Shown here: positions 19,498-29,590 of the stretch, piece after piece
How positions within the stretch are numbered: the stretch's first letter is position 1
Layout: each line of letters starts with the position of its first letter
The notes under the pieces: model-generated
Told to the model about the DNA's origin: nothing
Database searches by the model: none
Seen by the model: only the letters and a program-made list of their open reading frames with translations
DNA from: Nilaparvata lugens
Taxonomy: Eukaryota > Arthropoda > Insecta > Hemiptera > Delphacidae
Reading direction: 5' to 3'
Assembly (NCBI RefSeq): GCF_014356525.2
Contig: NC_052518.1
Location: 29,287,179-29,351,178, forward strand
DNA length: 64,000 bases
Translations under genes and position numbers: made by a program

Positions 19498-20753
19498 AGA
19501 TATGGATTCACTTTAATCTGTCAGTATAGCATTAGATGTGTGTGAGAGAGAGAGAGAGAGGGAATTTCTCAATTCACTTTAATCTGTCAGTATAGCATTA
19601 GATGTAGAGTGATAGGGAATTTCTCTATTCACTTTATCCTGTCAGTATAGCAATAGATGTAGACGATATTGCAGATAAAAAATGTAAAAGAACTTAGATC
19701 ATTGACCTCTCTGTAGAGATATGGATTCAGTTTAATCTGTCAGTATAGCAATAGATGTAGAGAGAAGGATTCACTTTAATCTGTCAGTATAGCAATAGAT
19801 GTAGAGAGAAGGATTCACTTTAATCTGTCAGTATAGCAATAGATGTAGAGAGAAGGATTCACTTTAATCTGTCAGTATAGCATTAGATGTGGAGCGATAG
19901 GGAATTTCTCAATTCACTTTAATCTGTCAGTATAGCAATAGATGTAGACGATATTGCAGATAAAAAATGTAAAAGAACTTAGATCATTGACCTCTCTGTA
20001 GAGATATGGATTCAGTTTAATCTGTCAGTATAGCAATAGATGTAGAGAGAAGGATTCACTTTAATCTGTCAGTATAGCAATAGATGTAGAGAGAAGGATT
20101 CACTTTAATCTGTCAGTATAGCAATAGATGTAGAGAGAAGGATTCACTTCAATCTGTCAGTATAGCAATAGATGTAGAGAGAAGGATTCACTTTAATCTG
20201 TCAGCATAGATGTAGAGAGGGAATTTTTCCTCTCAAAGGGAAATTTTTTTTTCCCTCACTTTCTTCATCCCCCTCATCTATACTGTGGAAGGGGAAGGGA
20301 AAATCTATTTGAGAGAGAGATATCTCTTTCTCTCTTTTCATCCCTCTCATCTCCACTGGGCAAGGGGAAGGGTAAATCTATTTTGAGAGAGAGTGAGAGA
20401 GAGAGATATATCTTTCTCTCTTTTCATCCCCCTCATCTCCACTGGGCAAGGGGAAGGGTAAATCTATTTTAAGAGAGAGTGAGAGAGATATATCTTTCTC
20501 TCTCTTCATCCCCCTCATCACCACTGGGCAAGGGGAAGGGGAAATCTATTTTTAGAAAGAGTGAGAGAGATATATATCTTTCTCTCTTTTCATCCCCCTC
20601 ATCACCACTTGGTAAGGGAAAGGGGAAATCTATTTTCAGAACCCCCCCCCACCCTGTGGGAGTGGGGAAGGGGAGGTGGGATGGACGAGGGGTGAGAGTG
20701 GGGAGGGGATTTCAAGCAAAAAAGTGGCTTCAAAGTCCCAAATTATAACTACT
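19498..20753. repeat. Right terminal inverted repeat of Polinton 1
   Basis: First an array of units built on ggattcactttaatctgtc and agtatagcaatagatgtaga (19498-20220), then about five units with the palindromic core gagagatatatctttctc (20270-20640). The last 36 bases are the exact inverse of the left terminus. Two copies of a longer unit (19663-19730, 19947-20015) contain the end of the preceding coding sequence. Confidence 0.85.
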
Positions 20754-21900
20754 TCGCTGGCCCAGCCACATTCGAATTTAACCAAACAAACTATGCCAAG
20801 ATTTACTACCTATTTTCTACTATCTTCTACCTCCAATGACAGATTTTCTACCTCAACCGAAACAGAGTTATAGGGGATTGTAAGTTTTCAACCACCCCCC
20901 TCGCCAATCACCACACACAAAAACTTGTTTCTAGCCTTGCCATGATTGAATTTCTGAAAAAATATGTAGTACACAAGCCCTGCTATTATATTCCATGAAG
21001 AACGGAATTGATAGCTCATCACTAGACAAAGTTATTGAGTGTTTAAAGATTACCCCCCCCCCTCATATCAGCATGTCTCTGGCCCGGCCACATTGGAATT
21101 TGAACAAACCAACTATGCCAAGATTTTCTACCTATTTTCTACTATTTTCTACCTGCAATAAAAGATTTTCTACCTCAACCCAAACGGAATTATAGGGGAT
21201 TGTAAGTTTTCACTCACCCCCCTCGCCTATCACCACACACGAAAACTCGTTTCTAGCCTTGCCATGATTGAATTTCATAAAAATAAATGAGCCAATATGT
21301 AGTATACAAGCCCTGCTATTATATTCCATGAAGAACAAAATTGATAGCTCATCACTAGACAAAGTTATTTAGTGTTTAAAGATTACCCCCCTCCCCAATG
21401 CAGCATGTCGCTGGCCCGGCCACATTTGAATTTAAACAAACCAACTATGCCAAGATTCTCTACCTATTTTCTACCTCCATTAACGGATTTTCTACCTCAA
21501 CCCTAACAGAGTTATAGGGGATTGTAAGTTTTCACTCACCCCCCTCGCCTATCACCACACACGAAAACTCGTTTCTAGCCTTGCCATGATTGAATTTCAT
21601 AAAAATAAATGAGCCAATATGTAGTATACAAGCCCTGCTATTATATTCCATGAAGAACGGAATCGATAGCTCATCACTAGACAAAGTTATTGAGTATTTA
21701 AAGATTACCCCCCCCCTCATATCATGATGTTGCTGGCCCGGCCACATTTGAATTTAAAGAAACCAATTATACCAAGATTTTCCACCTATTTTTTACTATT
21801 TTCTACCTCCAATAAAAGATTTTCTACCTCAACCCAAACGGAATTATAGGGGATTGTAAGTTTTCACCCACCCCCCTCGCCTATCACCACACATGAAAAC
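20754..21900. repeat. Foldback arm, second part: about four 320-335-bp tandem units
   Basis: Units start near 20757, 21080, 21412 and 21735 at ctggcccggccacat-like blocks and include ttttctacctattttctac, a C-rich run and cacacacgaaaactcgttt. The array continues the left arm of the foldback-like element interrupted by Polinton 1. The first six bases are the right 6-bp duplication of Polinton 1. Confidence 0.8.
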
Positions 21901-23030
21901 ACTTGTCCAGCCAAGCCAGGAAAAAAAAACTAAAAAACTAAAAGAGCCAATATTTGATAGCTGAGTAGCACGGATCTATTGTATACATTGAGCCACAACA
22001 TTTTGATAGCTTCCCAAATAGATTCATAATTCATTTGGAAGGTTGTTGTTTTTAATACCAACATTTTCTATAAATTTCATGAACTGAATGTATTTTGAAA
22101 TATAAGCTGTTGAAAAGCCTTTGTGATGGTGGAGGGGTTTTTGTTGTAGCTTGTTATTGTTTTTACTATGTTTGAATTACAGAAACCTCTATTCTATGGA
22201 AAGTAAGTTGGCTTTCAAAACCAACGAAAGGCTTTTGTAACCAACGTGAGTGAATGGGTGGAGGTGTGTGGCTGATAGAGACCATTAGCGATCATGTGCT
22301 AAACTTTCAACCTAAACATACATAATAATTATAATGCAGGCCTACTGTAGTTATAAACCGGTGGAATATAGATGTTAGTTGTTTGAAAATATTAACCAAT
22401 AGTTGAGAGTATGAATGAACTAGGTAGTGGCCTAATAGAGTAAATTAACAAAGCTCTCTCATATCAATGCATTGCTCATTGTACAAATCAATTAAAAGCA
22501 GGCCATTCCAAATTGATATTGTAAGATTATTGTAAGGTTTGTTATTTTGTACTGGATGTATAATTATTTATGATGATTCGATAGTAAATAATACTTGCAT
22601 ATAGTATAGATGTAATTCATATCAGTACATCGGTAGATAGTAAAACTGGTATAGATTTTTCTACTCAATTAAATACATCTTACTATCAGTATACTTTCAA
22701 GGATGTAATAGAATGATTGATAGAGAATAGATTCTTAATTCTTTGATTCGAATAATGTTATCAATACAAAGTACTGTACTCAGTTGACAGTTATGATTGT
22801 TTATAAATAAACATGATTGAAGTTTTATAATGAAAGAAAAGCTGTAGTAGATTCAATTGTGAAATAATATGAAGCTTATTAATAGCTAATAATATGAATA
22901 TTAATAATAATTATCTTCATGCTTATCAGATCTGTATAATATTTTTTGAAGTTTAGATTGTAAAATCAATTAGTTAAATTTTTCAGTGTAACAATATACC
23001 TCAGAAATCCATAAACAGAATACCACAAAT
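21901..23030. other. AT-rich stretch without a gene
   Basis: No open frame, inverted repeat or clear signal. It lies inside the foldback-like element upstream of the zinc-ribbon gene and may hold its promoter. The last part (22900-23030) is very AT-rich. Confidence 0.4.
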
Positions 23031-24424
23031 GTGGACCAGTCAATAACTGGAGAATTCATAAATTTATGCCACAAGTTGGCCACTCAGGGAATCAGTGCCT
23101 CAGTCTACAGGAGAAGGATGGAAATTCTACTGAGTACCAATCCAAAGGTACAAAATCTACCAGGAGATATCAGATTGGTGAGCACTGAGACAACTGCAAC
23201 TTGTCTTATTGAGATTTTTTCGAAAATGCCAATGGTAGTAGAAGAAAAATATTGTCAGGATTGTGAAAAAGAGGACACATTCTCACGAACAAGCATGATC
23301 ATTCTCTCAGACAATTTTGTGTTTGACAAGTTTGAAGAGAAGTTCGTGATGGAACCACAGCACGTGAATTGCTTGGAGTGTGGTGGTGTCAACACCTGTA
23401 CAATTACAAGGACACTTACTAAGGTCCACCTCATGGTCGGATTGCTCCACCATCCAACGATGCCAAACAATGAGAGTGGCATTTTGGAAGAGTTTGTGGT
23501 AAGTAGATATATAGTTTATATATATACATAAATATAGCCTATAAATAAAGGTAGGGTGAAAAGTCTGAGAATGGTTTTATATCTCATACACAAATGTAAT
23601 TTGATGGTGGATGTGATTGGGGATCCTACTCAAATTGGAAATACTACTTTACAATGACTTTAAAAATCTGGTCCACCATCTTGAATCTGCCATATTGAAT
23701 GCAACTTTATTTTTTTTAAATAGGAAGGTGATCATGTGATACATGATTTCGATAGGGAATTTCAAGGAAAAATGAATGGCGGAAACCGCACATCTATATC
23801 TCAAACCATTTAGAAGATATTCATATTATTAATCGATACCACTCATGTATTTCATTTCTGATTTGCATGGTACTGATTGATAATGTAAATATCTTCTGAA
23901 TGGTCTGCGATATCGATATGCGGTTTGCGCCATTCATTTTTCCTTGAAATTCTCTATCAAAATCATGTATTGCATGACCACCTTCTTCTTTAAAAAAATA
24001 AAGTAGCATTCAAAATGGCGGATCCAAGATGGTGGACCAGATTTTTAAAGTCATTGTAAAGTAGTATTTCCAATTCGAGTAACATCCCCAATCACACTCA
24101 CCTTGGAATCACTTCTTCTTATGAGATACTAAGCTGTTCTCAGACTTTTTTCTCTCTTTTCTGCTTAGAATAGTATTGAATTATAATGTGAATGTTTCCA
24201 AGGTCTCCATGACCATGCAGAGTGACAGGTCCCGCATGACCATCCCGAGCCAGAGTCCCCTATATATGAAGGGCCACTGCCAAATTGAAGCCATCCTGAC
24301 CTCAGCTGGTGGGATGATTGCCAGCCACAGTAGGTCGACTGTTGGTGGCGGGATGGCGGAAGGTTGGAGGCATGAGTTCATTGCATCCTCCAACACAACA
24401 AACTTCCCATCCTCAGCCATCTGA
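23031..24424 (+). CDS. Possible zinc-ribbon / ubiquitin-hydrolase-like gene in two exons
   Basis: Exon 1 (23031-23498, 156 codons) ends at an excellent donor gtg|gtaagt. It has two C-x2-C pairs about 58 residues apart (YCQDCEK and NCLECGG), as in the zinc ribbon inserted in some ubiquitin hydrolases. An acceptor tctgcttag precedes 24169, and an open frame to 24424 (IEAILTSAGGMIASHSR) vaguely resembles the GG-H end of such enzymes but lacks the catalytic His. The two exons do not join in phase, so the gene is broken or the splice model is wrong. The intron holds a MITE. It could instead be an unrelated transposon protein. Confidence 0.3.
23558..24152. mobile_element. Foldback MITE inside the intron
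   Basis: Two arms of about 270 bases are inverted copies. The left arm has aaaagtctgagaatgg, ctttaaaaatctggtccacc and gaaaaatgaatggcg. The right arm has the reverse complements gccattcatttttc, ggtggaccagatttttaaag and ttctcagactttttt. No coding capacity. It was probably inserted into the intron after the splice sites existed. Confidence 0.8.
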
Positions 24425-24716
24425 TGTCTGCTGGTCTTGTTCATCTGTTTCAAAACAAAGTTCTATTATGTATAAACTGTTATACCATATACATACACAC
24501 AGAATTATATAGTAAAATTATCATCATGCATATGCATTAGTGAGCTATATAACATTGCTGCTCACTATCTATTGAAAGTTGAACATTTGTCTAACCTGTT
24601 TATTTTATCCCCTCAATCTTGCTCCTAGGTGTGCAATATAGAGGATAAGAGTGGTAGGATAGACATGATATAGAGGATAAGATAGGATAGTGTTATTGAT
24701 TTCAAGAGGTTAGGGA

Positions 24717-25493
24717 TCAGGATAGGTTAGTGTGATTGACTTTAAGCCATCCTGAAATGATACTTCTACAACATAGGCATTTGTGGGAGCTGGTAGCACA
24801 ATTGTAGCATGCAAGGTGCATGCATGGCTGTAGTAGGTAGCATTGATCTGCAACACGGCAGACTGGGCAGTGAGTAATATATTGATTTCTTTGATATGTG
24901 GAATTTTCTTCTTCTTCATCATCACTATCCTCCAGCCTGCAATGGAAATAGTCGGGTACTAGGTGAAGGTGTGCTCTTAGCCAGATCAATGCACACCTCT
25001 GTGCTTGCGATGTGCACCTTACATCCAACAATAGGGGTGTTCGGGGAAGTCCATCTAGGTCTGAGGTTGAGGATGAAGAGGTTAGGCTGCTGATGTCAGA
25101 CATTTGCCTTTCTGGTCTAGAGGATGGTAGTTCGTCTATCATTGAGGGGGTTGGGGAGGGTACAGGGGAAGTTGGTGTTCTAGGCTGTGATGACTCGAAA
25201 ATTGAAGGTGATCTTGAGGGTGATGACTTGAAAATTGAAGGTGATCTTGAAGGTGATGTATATTGTGGTGGAAACTGGTGGTAGGATGGAGATCTTGGAC
25301 AGGGTGGTTGGGAACTGTATTGTGGAGGGAACTGATGGTATAAAGGGGAGGAGGGGCTGACTGACCGATGCATAAGTGGGATACATTCGCTGTATAGTGG
25401 AGGTGGGCTATCGGGTCGGGGTGTAGGAGGAGGAGGAGGGTAGGAACATGATGTATTGCTCTCCATATCCGTGTGTCTGAAAACAACATACAT
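24717..25493 (-). CDS. Pro/Ser-rich protein with C-terminal RING-HC finger, 258 aa
   Basis: Residues 1-150 are repeats of Pro, Ser and Tyr with recurring SPSRSPS-type and YHQFPPQY blocks, likely disordered. The C-terminal 50 residues carry a C3HC4 RING: CPVC, then CYLLQPCMHLACYNC, then CLCC. Order and spacing match the RING-HC of IAP- and MUL1-type ubiquitin ligases. The middle part (TSQAQRCALIWLRAHLHL) is less clear. The start could also be the internal Met of MESNTSCS. It lies inside the foldback-like element and is transcribed toward the zinc-ribbon gene. Probably an E3 ligase or a captured IAP tail, by inference. Confidence 0.7.
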   Translation of the reverse strand: MYVVFRHTDMESNTSCSYPPPPPTPRPDSPPPLYSECIPLMHRSVSPSSPLYHQFPPQYSSQPPCPRSPSYHQFPPQYTSPSRSPSIFKSSPSRSPSIFESSQPRTPTSPVPSPTPSMIDELPSSRPERQMSDISSLTSSSSTSDLDGLPRTPLLLDVRCTSQAQRCALIWLRAHLHLVPDYFHCRLEDSDDEEEENSTYQRNQYITHCPVCRVADQCYLLQPCMHLACYNCATSSHKCLCCRSIISGWLKVNHTNLS

Positions 25494-25589
25494 ACCATTA
25501 GTATAGAATTCCCTATCTATCTAATCACAAAACTTTTCCATTCAGGAATATAAAATAATAGGACAAAGTTGCTAGTATCAATTATTGAA

Positions 25590-26120
25590 AGCTTAGTATT
25601 GAGGGGTGGGGCAAAACTACTTTAACAGATTGTACTATAATTTTAAAGAACTAAGACTTGCATTGAATGATTTTGTTTCTAAACTATCAACAGTTGGGGG
25701 ATGGCTACTCGATTCAAATAAAATATTTTCAAAACACCAACAGTTTTGCAACAATTTATTACAAATTGTACTACAAATTTTGAAACAGCTAATACTTGCA
25801 TCAAAGGAGTTCTTCTAGGTTAGGTATTATGTTTCTAAACTATTAACAGTTGGGGGATGGCAACTTGATTCAAATTAAATATTATCAAAATACCAAGAGC
25901 TTTGCAACAATTTATTACGAATGGTACTACAAATTTTGAAACAGCTAATACTTGCATCAAAGGAATTCTTTTTAGGTAAGGTATTTTGTTTCTAAACTAT
26001 TAGCAGTTGGGGAGGGCTACTTGATTCAAATTGAATATTTTCAAATACCAACAGCTTTTTGGAACAATTAATCATAGATTGTACTACATATTTAAAGGAA
26101 TTCTCTCTCTAGTTTCTTCA
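25590..26120. repeat. Three diverged tandem units of about 170 bases
   Basis: Each unit contains tttctaaactat(c/t)a(a/g)cagttgggg, ttgattcaaat and caacaatttattac. Units begin near 25676, 25830 and 25990. AT-rich, no gene. Short open frames here are not credible genes. Confidence 0.7.
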
Positions 26121-26129
26121 TAAGTATTT

Positions 26130-26700
26130 TTGTTTCTAAATAAAAGAATTATAATAATAAATTGGTACTTATGTTTTCACTTTACACTACTCCTGAATCA
26201 CAAAATGCAAAAGGCTAAAGACTCACTGATGTATCTCTCACACATGCCGATTGGTAGCACAATGACAACAGGACTCCCAGTGGCAGTAAATATATACACA
26301 AACCCAAGATAGCAAAACTTTCAAGTCCACCCACTTAGTATAAACAGGATTTGTGTGGGTCACATCCTTCTGGATAGCAAACTTTTCCTTATTGGGAGTG
26401 ACTTTAATCAAAATCCGCAATACTATCAATTTCCTTGTTGGATATATTAGGCAACATCCTTTCCCATTTAGATATTTGCATATCTCATTAGTGGAACTAA
26501 CTTTTAAATAGAAAAAATAACTTTTTTCATTTTGTAGAAAGATTGAACAATCTTACCACCCAGGATGTTGAGCAATCACAGCATCCTGTCTTCATGATAA
26601 ACTTGTCCACATCCTGTCTTGACAAACTTTTCATCATCCTGCTCTGTGTGATAATCTCTGCTCACATTGCACAACATTGTGCAACAATTTTTAAATTTTC
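26130..26700. other. No gene seen
   Basis: Unique AT-rich sequence inside the foldback-like element. Two short oppositely oriented frames (26130-26429) look like chance. Confidence 0.4.
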
Positions 26701-26704
26701 CAAA

Positions 26705-26833
26705 TTTAGGTTTGGTTGACTTGGGTGACTTTGAGGTTAGGTTTGGTCATCTTGGGTGACCTTGAGGTTAGGTTTGGTCAACTTGGGTGACCTTGAGGTT
26801 AGGTTTGGTCGTCTTGGGTGACATGAGGTTAAA
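26705..26833. repeat. 31-bp tandem repeat, four units
   Basis: Units of the form aggtttggt(t/c)(g/a)(a/t)cttgggtga followed by c(c/t)ttgaggtt occur four times in a row with small changes. Confidence 0.85.
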
Positions 26834-26859
26834 GGCGGTTCTAGAACATTTGCTCCAGG

Positions 26860-27205
26860 TTGGCAATATATATCTACTCTTGGCATATTTGGTTTGGTGA
26901 AATTCAAAGATGGCCGGGCTGAGAGGTCATTGACCTTTGCTCATACCTCTGTTATCCTTGAGGTAGAAAATCTGTTATTGGAGGTAGAAAATAGGTAATA
27001 AATCTTGGCATAGTTTGTTTGGTGAAATTCAGAGATGGCCGTGCTAACATGTCTCTGGCCTGGCACTTTAGTTTATTCAATATCTCTGTTATCTTTGAGG
27101 TAGAAAATCGGTTATTGGATGTAGAAAATAGTAGAGAATAGGTAGTAAATCTTGGCATAGTTTGTTTGGTGAAATTCAAATGTGGCCGGGCCAGCGACAT
27201 GCACA
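26860..27205. repeat. Right inverted arm of foldback-like element
   Basis: The reverse complement reads in the same block order as the left arm: terminal gtgcatgtcgctggcccgg, then ttactacctatt, then gagatattgaataaact, then a second subrepeat with gttagcacggccatctctga, and a third. The arm ends at 27205 next to the duplicated tccatgatta. Confidence 0.8.
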
Positions 27206-27215
27206 TCCATGATTA

Positions 27216-27832
27216 GGCTGAGTAGTTGGGCGACTCCCAGCCAATCTTAGTTTCCCAAGTGCTGAGATTTTTGGGCACTAATGTTTTCATTTTCCACAGG
27301 AGCGGCGCATTTAGCGCAATTATATGCTGTATGAGACGATTCTCCACAAACAAAACAGTATCTGACAAATTTATTGTAGAATTCACACGGTTTTGACTCA
27401 GAAAAATTCCTCTGCTGATTTGGGAAATGATCTGTTCCCGTGTTGGTACATTCCCTAGCAAAGTGACCCATCCTACCACATGCAAAGCAAGGTCTCTTCT
27501 TATCAGACTGTCTTAGCTGTGTATTTGGATTGCTCTTAAAATATCTGTATGATCCTTCTTAAATGAAAGAGCGAACACGTTGTCTTGATTTGCTGTGGTC
27601 GCTTGTTCATCTCCTTCAGCTACGACTACCGCCTCTTCCAAGGTTTTTGGGGGATGAAATTGTAGGGTTATGGACGCGGAACCAAATAATCCTCGAATGA
27701 AAGCTGTCAAAACCGTTCTATCCAGTTGGAGGCGAGCATATTTAGCTTCTGCAGGATGATCGTTGGGAATTGGTATTGCTTTTAAGCCTAATTCTCGACT
27801 GCGATCTGCATACGCGCGTATTGGCTCATTCC
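27216..27832 (-). pseudogene. gag: Gypsy gag remnant with zinc knuckles
   Basis: 27832-27513 encodes a capsid-like segment (ELGLKAIPIPNDHP... TAFIRGLFGSASITL). 27485-27213 continues in other frames with two CCHC-type knuckles, including CFVCGESSHTAYNC. The gag frame ends 'NYSA stop' at the edge of the foldback-like insertion, and the protease frame resumes at 1953 on the other side with the target duplication between, so both are one element. The upstream end is cut at 27833 by Polinton 2. Confidence 0.8.
27827..27832. other. Presumed left target duplication of Polinton 2
   Basis: cattcc directly precedes the AGTAGTTATA terminus of Polinton 2. The matching copy should lie beyond the window end, so this is a prediction only. 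Confidence 0.5.
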
Positions 27833-27885
27833 AGTAGTTATAAACTGACAGTTTGAGGAAGCTTTTTTGCTCGAAATTGCACATT
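27833..27885. repeat. Truncated terminal repeat of Polinton 2
   Basis: About 50 bases match the Polinton 1 end (agtagttata, gcttttttgctcgaaat) and then the sequence passes straight into the last gene. The more than 1 kb of minisatellite found in both Polinton 1 ends is missing. Confidence 0.7.
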
Positions 27886-28053
27886 TTCTGTTTTTGTTAA
27901 TGGCAAATCAGCATCTTGACATCCTGTTGACAATTTAATATTCTTCACAATTGAATCAAATTTGTTTAATGAAATTGCCATCAAGAGATGAGTTAATTTT
28001 TTGAATTTTGAAAAACCATAACACTGCATGTTAACGCCCCCCCTGTTTGGCAT
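27838..28053 (-). pseudogene. Last Polinton gene, Polinton 2 copy, truncated
   Basis: Homologous to 19177-19497 from MPN through STGCQDADL, then replaced by terminal-repeat sequence. About half of the protein is lost. Confidence 0.7.
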
Positions 28054-28251
28054 GTGTCTCTGTTCTATAAATTGATAACGTGCATGCTGTGTACTTGTTA
28101 GCATCAACAGATGGCTGAAGGAGGTGTGTCTCACTTCTATAAAAAGATCACGGCACACATGCTGGTGTTATCGGCTCTAGCTCTGAGCTGCTACTAAACT
28201 AAAAAGTGAGAGGAATATTGGAATGAAAAATCATTTGAACACAGAAAAAGT

Positions 28252-28527
28252 TTATTTACACATTTCACTACAACTATTCATAATTTCATCTTCAATTTTA
28301 ATTAACTTATCTATACACAAATTATGAGGACATTAATAACATAGATAGTCTCGTATGTCATTAAAATTAACTGTGCTTAGAAAAATTTCTTTTAATTGTT
28401 TTGCCAAACTATAATTTTTACAAGTTGATTTCCTTATTGCACTTCCACACTCATCATACCAATCAATACAGTTTTTTAACCTCACTTCCAACTCGTTGTC
28501 AGCAGCCAACCACTTTCTCGGGTCCAT
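28252..28527 (-). pseudogene. 91-aa protein gene, Polinton 2 copy
   Basis: Matches 18753-19028 from MDPRKWLAADNELE. A stop codon after DYLCY (near 28333) replaces a Tyr codon; homology continues to the original TAA at 28252. Confidence 0.7.
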
Positions 28528-28546
28528 GATAAGCAAATGAACAAAA

Positions 28547-29490
28547 CTAAGTGTACGCTGGGACTATTATAGAGTAATTAAGCAGTCTTTCTTCATCAAT
28601 TGTAGACAGGCAACATGTACATGCTTTATGCAGTCTTAATGCATGCATGCAATAAACACACTGAATCTCTTTTCTGTTGTAGAAAAATCCATAACGAGCG
28701 AAGTTTCTTTTCTGCGAATTTGTGTACATTGTGGCCATTTTCATACTTTGCATTCAATTGTTTTCCCACATGAAATTATTTGTTTGATACATATTTTTAA
28801 ACAACAAAGAATTATAATGTTGAGCACTGAACAAAGCACATCATCCATCGGGCCTATTTTTATGAATGTTACATAACATAACACCATGAACTAGTGAAAA
28901 AGCTGAAATCGGGTTTTGCAAAATCCTCTGGTATACATTCAATGTTAGTATGCAATCTTCTTAAAAACTTTGCTTTCTCACTTCCTTTTGTAAAAATTTT
29001 TTCATAACCTACAAGGTTACTTATTAATGAGTCAGTGTATTCTAAATCTCCATCTTCCCATTTTATTTTATGATAGTGACGTTCTAACCATGTTACATCG
29101 TTATACAATTTTGCACTCGATTCCATCTTTGTAAATGGCGATTTGAAATGGAATACAATATAATTATTAAACTGATCAATTATGGCAAGTTATTTCACAA
29201 TATTTTGATTACAATCTTGTTTAAACCAGTGAAGATCAATTGTAGCAATTTTTGTACTCATCTGCTTGTCCACTTCTTTCTGTTCGGTGGGCTCATCGAA
29301 TCCTCTATCTTTCTCCCCCTTCTCCTTCTCCCGTTTCTGCTCATCCACCTCCTGTGGCTTCTGGATCAGTGTACTGCACCTTGGCTCATAATAGAAACAT
29401 ATCAGAATCGAGATCACACTGGATACCAATAGACTGAGTTTGCACTTTGTTCTTACTCTCCAAAATATCAGAACACAAAGAATAGGACAT
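28547..29490 (-). pseudogene. 313-aa accessory protein gene, Polinton 2 copy
   Basis: Fragments at 29429-29190, 29126-28869 and 28753-28547 follow the order of 17792-18733, including the acidic run, TWLERHYHKIKWEDGD and the terminal BIR-like GFFYNRKEIQCVYC. At least three disruptions, including one near 29190 and one near 28860. Confidence 0.75.
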
Positions 29491-29590
29491 TTTAGATGTT
29501 ACCTGTTCAAAGGTGAAACTGATAATAAGCCAAATTTGTCAGGGTGCACACCTTATATAATATTGTGTGCAGTGCACTCTATCAATAAAA

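Larger units (their letters stand above)
2254..20753. mobile_element. Polinton 1 (Maverick/adintovirus-like), 18,500 bp
   Basis: The element begins agtagttataatttggg and ends with its exact reverse complement, so it has the AG...CT termini of Polintons. The 6-bp duplication tcgctg flanks it. It encodes the diagnostic set: retroviral-type integrase, protein-primed family B polymerase, FtsK/HerA packaging ATPase, adenain-like protease, and single and double jelly-roll capsid proteins. It also has a PLA2-like protein and BIR proteins, as known in adintoviruses. Early genes are mostly on the minus strand and capsid genes on the plus strand. Integrase, polymerase, PLA2, BIR, DUF8207-like and penton genes each carry at least one break, so it is an endogenised, defective copy. 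Confidence 0.93.
1954..27205. mobile_element. Foldback-like (possibly Mutator-like) DNA transposon, split by Polinton 1
   Basis: The ends are inverted copies of a GC-tinged subrepeat beginning gtgcatgtcgctggcccgg, which recurs several times in each arm. Both ends are flanked by the same 10-bp duplication inside a Gypsy element. Without the 18.5 kb Polinton the element is about 6.75 kb. Long inverted arms built from tandem subrepeats plus a 9-10 bp duplication are the known signature of Foldback elements. It carries a RING-finger gene (24717-25493, minus) and a possible zinc-ribbon gene (23031-24424, plus). I found no transposase, so it is probably non-autonomous or belongs to a family I do not recognise. 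Confidence 0.7.

Noticed and set aside
20479..20873. Open frames in the right terminal array and foldback arm
   Set aside because: Repeat translations matching the left end; no domain.
24318..24512. Additional short frames over the second exon of the zinc-ribbon gene
   Set aside because: Overlapping frames on both strands with no conserved motif; at most one can be real.
27216..27231. ctgagtagttggg resembles a Polinton terminus
   Set aside because: It is part of the Gypsy gag coding end (frame ending NYSA), and similarity stops after nine bases. The real Polinton 2 end is at 27833.
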